The notes below the pieces were generated by a model, which did not search any database, was not told the DNA's origin, and worked only from the letters and a program-made list of their open reading frames with translations. The position numbers and the translations under genes were made by a program. Shown here in pieces: positions 44,134 through 47,426 of a stretch of 47,426 bases of DNA. Position 1 is the stretch's first letter. Each line of letters opens with the position of its first letter. This stretch comes from Betaproteobacteria bacterium (GTDB taxonomy: Bacteria; Pseudomonadota; Gammaproteobacteria; Burkholderiales; SG8-41): positions 1 through 47,426 of the forward strand of contig JAKFUS010000007.1 in the NCBI GenBank assembly GCA_021732605.1, given 5' to 3'.

Positions 44134-44266
44134 AAGGGCTTTGAATCAGGCGACAGGCCGATGATGCATTATGCGTGCGGTGACGCGGTTGCTGCTAATA
44201 ACGAGCGAGAGGCGCTAAGTCCAGACAACCAATCGCTTACGGAAATTTCTGGGCCTTGACTGACAA

Positions 44267-44968
44267 TTATTTCGCTCCCGCCTTTTCCAGTATGGCTGCC
44301 ATCTCCTTGTAGCCGCGCCCCTTGGCCAGCCTGAGCGGGGTGTTGCCGTTGCGGTCTGCCAGTTGCAGGTTGGCGCCGGCAGCGACCAGTGCCTGCAGCG
44401 TGGCGACATGGCGTGGACCGCCGTTGCCCAGCACGATGGATTCGACCAGCGCGGTCCAGTGCAGGTTGTTGATGTGATCGAGCGGCGCGCCGGCGGCGAT
44501 CAATTGTTTGACCACGCCGTGGTGGCCGAGGTGGGCGGCGGCGATCAATGCGGTGCCGTCGTAGCGGCTGGTGGTGAGTTTTGCGCTGGCGCCTGCGGCG
44601 AGCAGCGCACGCAGGGCATCTTCATTATTGGCGACTGATGCAATGGTGACTGCGTCGTAACGATCTTTTTCGAGCAGGCCGAGGTTCGCGCCGGCTTTCG
44701 CCAGTGCGCGGATGGCTTCGACTTTGCCGGAGTGGGTGGCGATATGCAGCGGCGTGCGGCCGTAGGGATCGCGGGCGTTGATGTCGGCATTCGCTGCAAC
44801 CAGGCGGTTGATTTCAGCGGCATCGCCGCGGTGTGCCGCGGCGTGCAGACCGCTGTAGCGCGCCACTTCAGCGGCGCCCGGGGCCACCTGAGCCGATGCC
44901 ATGGGCGCCAGCAGCATGATTCCACATACGGCAGCCCGCAGGGCGTATGAGCAGGACAAAATGCGCAT
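44267..44968 (-). CDS. Exported ankyrin-repeat protein
   Basis: 233-residue protein with a signal peptide ending about MASAQ and about five ankyrin repeats (GLHAAAHRGDAAEINRLVAA, GRTPLHIATHSGKVEAIRAL, and further copies to the end). Its ATG follows directly after the stop codon of the UGA-containing cupin gene (TGA then ATG), so translation is coupled. Export and ankyrin repeats suggest a periplasmic protein-binding role, possibly with the cupin as its partner. Confidence 0.88.
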   Translation of the reverse strand: MRILSCSYALRAAVCGIMLLAPMASAQVAPGAAEVARYSGLHAAAHRGDAAEINRLVAANADINARDPYGRTPLHIATHSGKVEAIRALAKAGANLGLLEKDRYDAVTIASVANNEDALRALLAAGASAKLTTSRYDGTALIAAAHLGHHGVVKQLIAAGAPLDHINNLHWTALVESIVLGNGGPRHVATLQALVAAGANLQLADRNGNTPLRLAKGRGYKEMAAILEKAGAK

Positions 44969-45292
44969 TCAGTCCACTATGAACAGTTTGGCGCCCACGC
45001 TCGTGTATGAGCGGTGCGGCTCGGCGTCATCAGCCACCTGGTAGCTCATGCCCGGCTTCAGTGTGAATTTTCGCCCATCCTTGAGTTCGGTGTGAAGTTC
45101 ACCCCCAATGCATAGAAGCACATGGCCTTTCACTCACCAGTGGTCTGCCAAATATCCCGGCGTGTACTCAACCATTCGAACGCGGATGTCACCAAAGGAT
45201 TGCGTGCACCAATACGCGATACCTGACTCGCCTTTGTGCTCTTGGCGTTTCATTTTTGACCAGTCAGTCGTGCCGAACGGGATATCTGACAT
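44969..45292 (-). CDS. Small cupin, probable selenoprotein (in-frame UGA)
   Basis: 107-residue single-domain cupin if the UGA at 45136-45134 (codon 53) is read as selenocysteine. The first part is MSDIPFGTTDWSKMKRQEHK, then GDIRVRMVEYTPGYLADHW, UGA, VKGHVLLCIGGELHTELKD and LKPGMSYQVADD to a TGA at 44971-44969. The frame and the cupin fold run straight across the UGA. In related small cupins I recall a conserved Cys beside this Asp-His-Trp, so U for C is expected chemistry. The downstream ankyrin gene begins immediately after the stop, so read-through would be coupled to it. A nonsense mutation would remove most of the cupin barrel. Confidence 0.8.
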
Positions 45293-45367
45293 CTTCGTTA
45301 TCGATTCACCATTGATAATTGATCCAAGTGCATGTGCCCGCGCTCAATCGGTTTTATCAAGATTTTG

Positions 45368-46189
45368 TCAGCGCTTCGCTGCCTGATAAAGCGGTATGAC
45401 CGTCGGCAGCAGCGCTTCAATCTGCTGGATGCGGCTGGTTTCCGCGGGGTGGGTACTGAGAAATTCCGGCGGGCGGCTGCCGCTCTGACCGGCCTTGAGC
45501 ATTTTCTGCCACAGCGTGACGCCGGCACGCGGGTCGTAACCGGCACGCGCCGAGAGTTCGAGACCGATGCGGTCGGCTTCGGATTCATCATTGCGGCTGA
45601 AGGTGGTGGCGATCAGTGCTTCGTAACCCGCATTGGCCAGGCCGGCAGCGCCGTCACCCAGGCCCAGCAGTGCGGCGCCGATGCCGATTGCGGTCTGCGC
45701 GGCAATGGCCTGCGACACCTGTTCGCGGGAATGTTCGCGCAGTGCATGTGCGATCTCGTGGCCCATCACCACTGCGATTTCGTCGTCGCTCAGGTTCAGG
45801 CGTTTGATCAGCCCGGTATAAAACATGATCTTGCCGCCGGGCATGCAGAAGGCATTGAGTTCGTCGCTGCTGATGGTATTGACTTCCCATTTCCAGCCGG
45901 GCGCGTCAGCGCGGAAGGCGCGGGTCTGCGGCGTAATGCGGCTGGCAATGGCGCGCACGCGGCTGGTCAGCCCCGGTTCGGTATTGAGCGTGCCCTTTTT
46001 CCTCGATTCGGCCTGCAGCTGGCTGTAGGCCTTGACCGCCATCTGGTCGAGTTCGGTCGAAGACACCAGCAGCAGTTGTTTGCGCTCGGCGCCGACCACG
46101 CCGCCGGAGGTGGTGGATTCGCAACTGGCGGTGGTGCCCACCGTGATGGCGGTGAGTGCAAGGGCGATCAGTTTGTACAAGGGGGCCAT
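45368..46189 (-). CDS. M48-family metallopeptidase
   Basis: 273-residue zinc protease. The zinc motif HEIAH is at 144-148 in VVMGHEIAHALREHSRE, and the third ligand Glu lies in NDESEADRIGLEL. An N-terminal signal ends near TTASCES, which may be lipidated. The STHPAETSRIQQIEALLP end is typical of the Ste24/BepA-like group that acts on envelope proteins. The ATG at 46189 has GGAG upstream. It lies 75 bases before the cupin gene on the same strand. Confidence 0.92.
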   Translation of the reverse strand: MAPLYKLIALALTAITVGTTASCESTTSGGVVGAERKQLLLVSSTELDQMAVKAYSQLQAESRKKGTLNTEPGLTSRVRAIASRITPQTRAFRADAPGWKWEVNTISSDELNAFCMPGGKIMFYTGLIKRLNLSDDEIAVVMGHEIAHALREHSREQVSQAIAAQTAIGIGAALLGLGDGAAGLANAGYEALIATTFSRNDESEADRIGLELSARAGYDPRAGVTLWQKMLKAGQSGSRPPEFLSTHPAETSRIQQIEALLPTVIPLYQAAKR

Positions 46190-46314
46190 GTCATTGCTCC
46201 GGTGCAGATGCTGTGAGCGGGATTTTACCGCGGCGGGAACAGTCATTTGTGACGGGGTGGGGCAATCTGCGTAGAATGCGCCCCTTCGTGCTTTTTCGTT
46301 ATTCGTAGACCCCC

Positions 46315-47426
46315 ATGATTCGTTTCAGCCGGATTACGCTCCGCCGCGGCGCCAAGGTGCTGCTTGAAGACGCGGATGTCGCACTCAATCCCGGCGACAA
46401 GATCGGCCTGATCGGCGCCAACGGCACCGGCAAGTCCAGCGTGTTTGCCATGCTGCGCGGTGAATTGCATGCCGACCAGGGTGAAGTTGATTTTCCGCAG
46501 CGCTGGCGCGTCGCGCATGTCGCCCAGGAAACCCCGGCGCTGGATCGTCCGGCGATTGAATACGCCATCGATGGCGACGCTACGCTTCGTCGATTGGAAG
46601 CTGATCTCGCTGCCGCCGAAGCGGCTGACGACGGCGAAGGCATCGGCTCGATCTACGCCGACCTCAGCGATGCCGACGCATGGACGGTGCGGCCGCGCGC
46701 AGAGCAGTTGCTTTACGGACTGGGTTTCAGTCACGAACAGATGGAGCAGCCGGTCGCGAGTTTTTCCGGCGGCTGGCGCATGCGGCTGAATCTTGCGCAG
46801 GCGCTGATGTGCCCGTCGGACCTGCTGCTGCTGGACGAACCGACCAACCACCTCGACCTCGATGCCATCCTCTGGGTGGAGGAATGGCTGAAGAAATACA
46901 AGGGCACGCTGGTCATCGTGTCGCATGATCGGGATTTCCTCGACGGCGTGGTCAATGTCATCGTGCACATCGACAACAAGAAACTCAAGCGTTACGCCGG
47001 GCATTACTCTGACTTCGAGCGCCAGCGCGCCGCTGCGGTGGTGCTGGTTGCCGGCATGATCGAGAAACAGCAGCGCGAACGCGCGCACCTCGAATCCTTC
47101 ATCAACCGCTTCAAGGCGCAGGCGAGCAAGGCGCGCCAGGCGCAGAGTCGCATGAAAATGCTGGCGAAAATGGAAGACCTGGCGCCGCTGCATGCCTCGG
47201 CACCGTTCCAGTTTGAATTCCGTGAACCGCTGCGTGCGCCCGATCCGCTGCTGGTGATGGAGAACGTGTCGGCCGGTTATCGCTCGACGGAAATGGAAGG
47301 GGCCGCGGACAAGGTGGTGCTCAGCCGCATCAAGTTTTCATTGCAGAGCGGCCAGCGTTACGGACTGCTCGGCATCAACGGCGCTGGAAAATCGACCCTG
47401 ATCAAGACCATCGCCGGCGAACTGGC
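46315..47426 (+). CDS. ABC-F family ATPase (YheS-like), partial
   Basis: The first ~370 residues of an ABC-F protein; the gene runs off the right edge. The first ATPase has Walker A GANGTGKSS, signature SFSGGWRMRLNLAQAL and Walker B LLLLDEPTNHLDLDA. The Glu/Arg/Lys-rich linker (IEKQQRERAHLESFINRF) leads to the second domain, whose Walker A GINGAGKST is present at the end. ABC-F proteins bind the ribosome E site and regulate translation elongation; the order fits YheS or Uup. No membrane segment is present. Confidence 0.92.
   Translation, partial: MIRFSRITLRRGAKVLLEDADVALNPGDKIGLIGANGTGKSSVFAMLRGELHADQGEVDFPQRWRVAHVAQETPALDRPAIEYAIDGDATLRRLEADLAAAEAADDGEGIGSIYADLSDADAWTVRPRAEQLLYGLGFSHEQMEQPVASFSGGWRMRLNLAQALMCPSDLLLLDEPTNHLDLDAILWVEEWLKKYKGTLVIVSHDRDFLDGVVNVIVHIDNKKLKRYAGHYSDFERQRAAAVVLVAGMIEKQQRERAHLESFINRFKAQASKARQAQSRMKMLAKMEDLAPLHASAPFQFEFREPLRAPDPLLVMENVSAGYRSTEMEGAADKVVLSRIKFSLQSGQRYGLLGINGAGKSTLIKTIAGEL

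Overview
The window is GC-rich, gene-dense DNA of a betaproteobacterium, most likely Burkholderiales or a relative. This is inferred from the tsaE/amiC/queG/mutL genes, two Bug-family (TctC) binding receptors, a PHB depolymerase and 3-hydroxybutyrate dehydrogenase, and the general codon use. No rRNA or tRNA gene was recognised.

Layout. 1-8.9 kb: mutL, transhydrogenase pntAB, an EptA-type phosphoethanolamine transferase facing a PAP2 lipid phosphatase, and a class V aminotransferase. 8.9-13.9 kb: a compact type II-C CRISPR-Cas locus. It has five identical 37-bp repeats with four 30-nt spacers, then cas2, cas1 and cas9 on the minus strand, and a divergent tracrRNA whose anti-repeat, promoter and terminator can be read directly. 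14-20.5 kb: housekeeping genes (DUF3047 lipoprotein, amiC, tsaE, queG, GNAT, msrB, quinone oxidoreductase). 20.5-26 kb: a bufferin-type RiPP operon (bufA-bufB-bufC-DoxX), a secreted catalase-family peroxidase, a small secreted repeat protein, and an ECF sigma/NrsF anti-sigma pair. Four promoters here share a GTAACC-N16-CGAA signature, so this looks like one regulon. 26-35 kb: a GntR-regulated TauD dioxygenase, Bug receptor, SDR, RbgA-like GTPase, two transporters and a peroxiredoxin. 35-42 kb: PHB turnover, GST, cupin, and an unknown gene followed by a UGSC-type gene and a Bug receptor. 42-47 kb: a BrnT/BrnA pair with a nuclease-like third gene, TspO, ankyrin protein, cupin, M48 protease and an ABC-F ATPase running off the end.

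The most striking result is three genes each interrupted by one in-frame UGA, at a position where a catalytic or conserved cysteine is expected: a peroxiredoxin (codon 46), a UGSC protein (codon 95) and a small cupin (codon 53). In all three the reading frame and family similarity continue after the UGA to a normal stop. I read them as selenoproteins. The Sec machinery (selA, selB, selC, selD) is not in the window, so this needs the rest of the genome.

Genes appear to work together in these sets: cas9-cas1-cas2 with tracrRNA and array; sigma/NrsF controlling the buf operon, peroxidase and repeat protein in a metal or oxidative stress response; bdhA and phaZ in PHB breakdown; eptA and PAP2 in lipid A or envelope modification.
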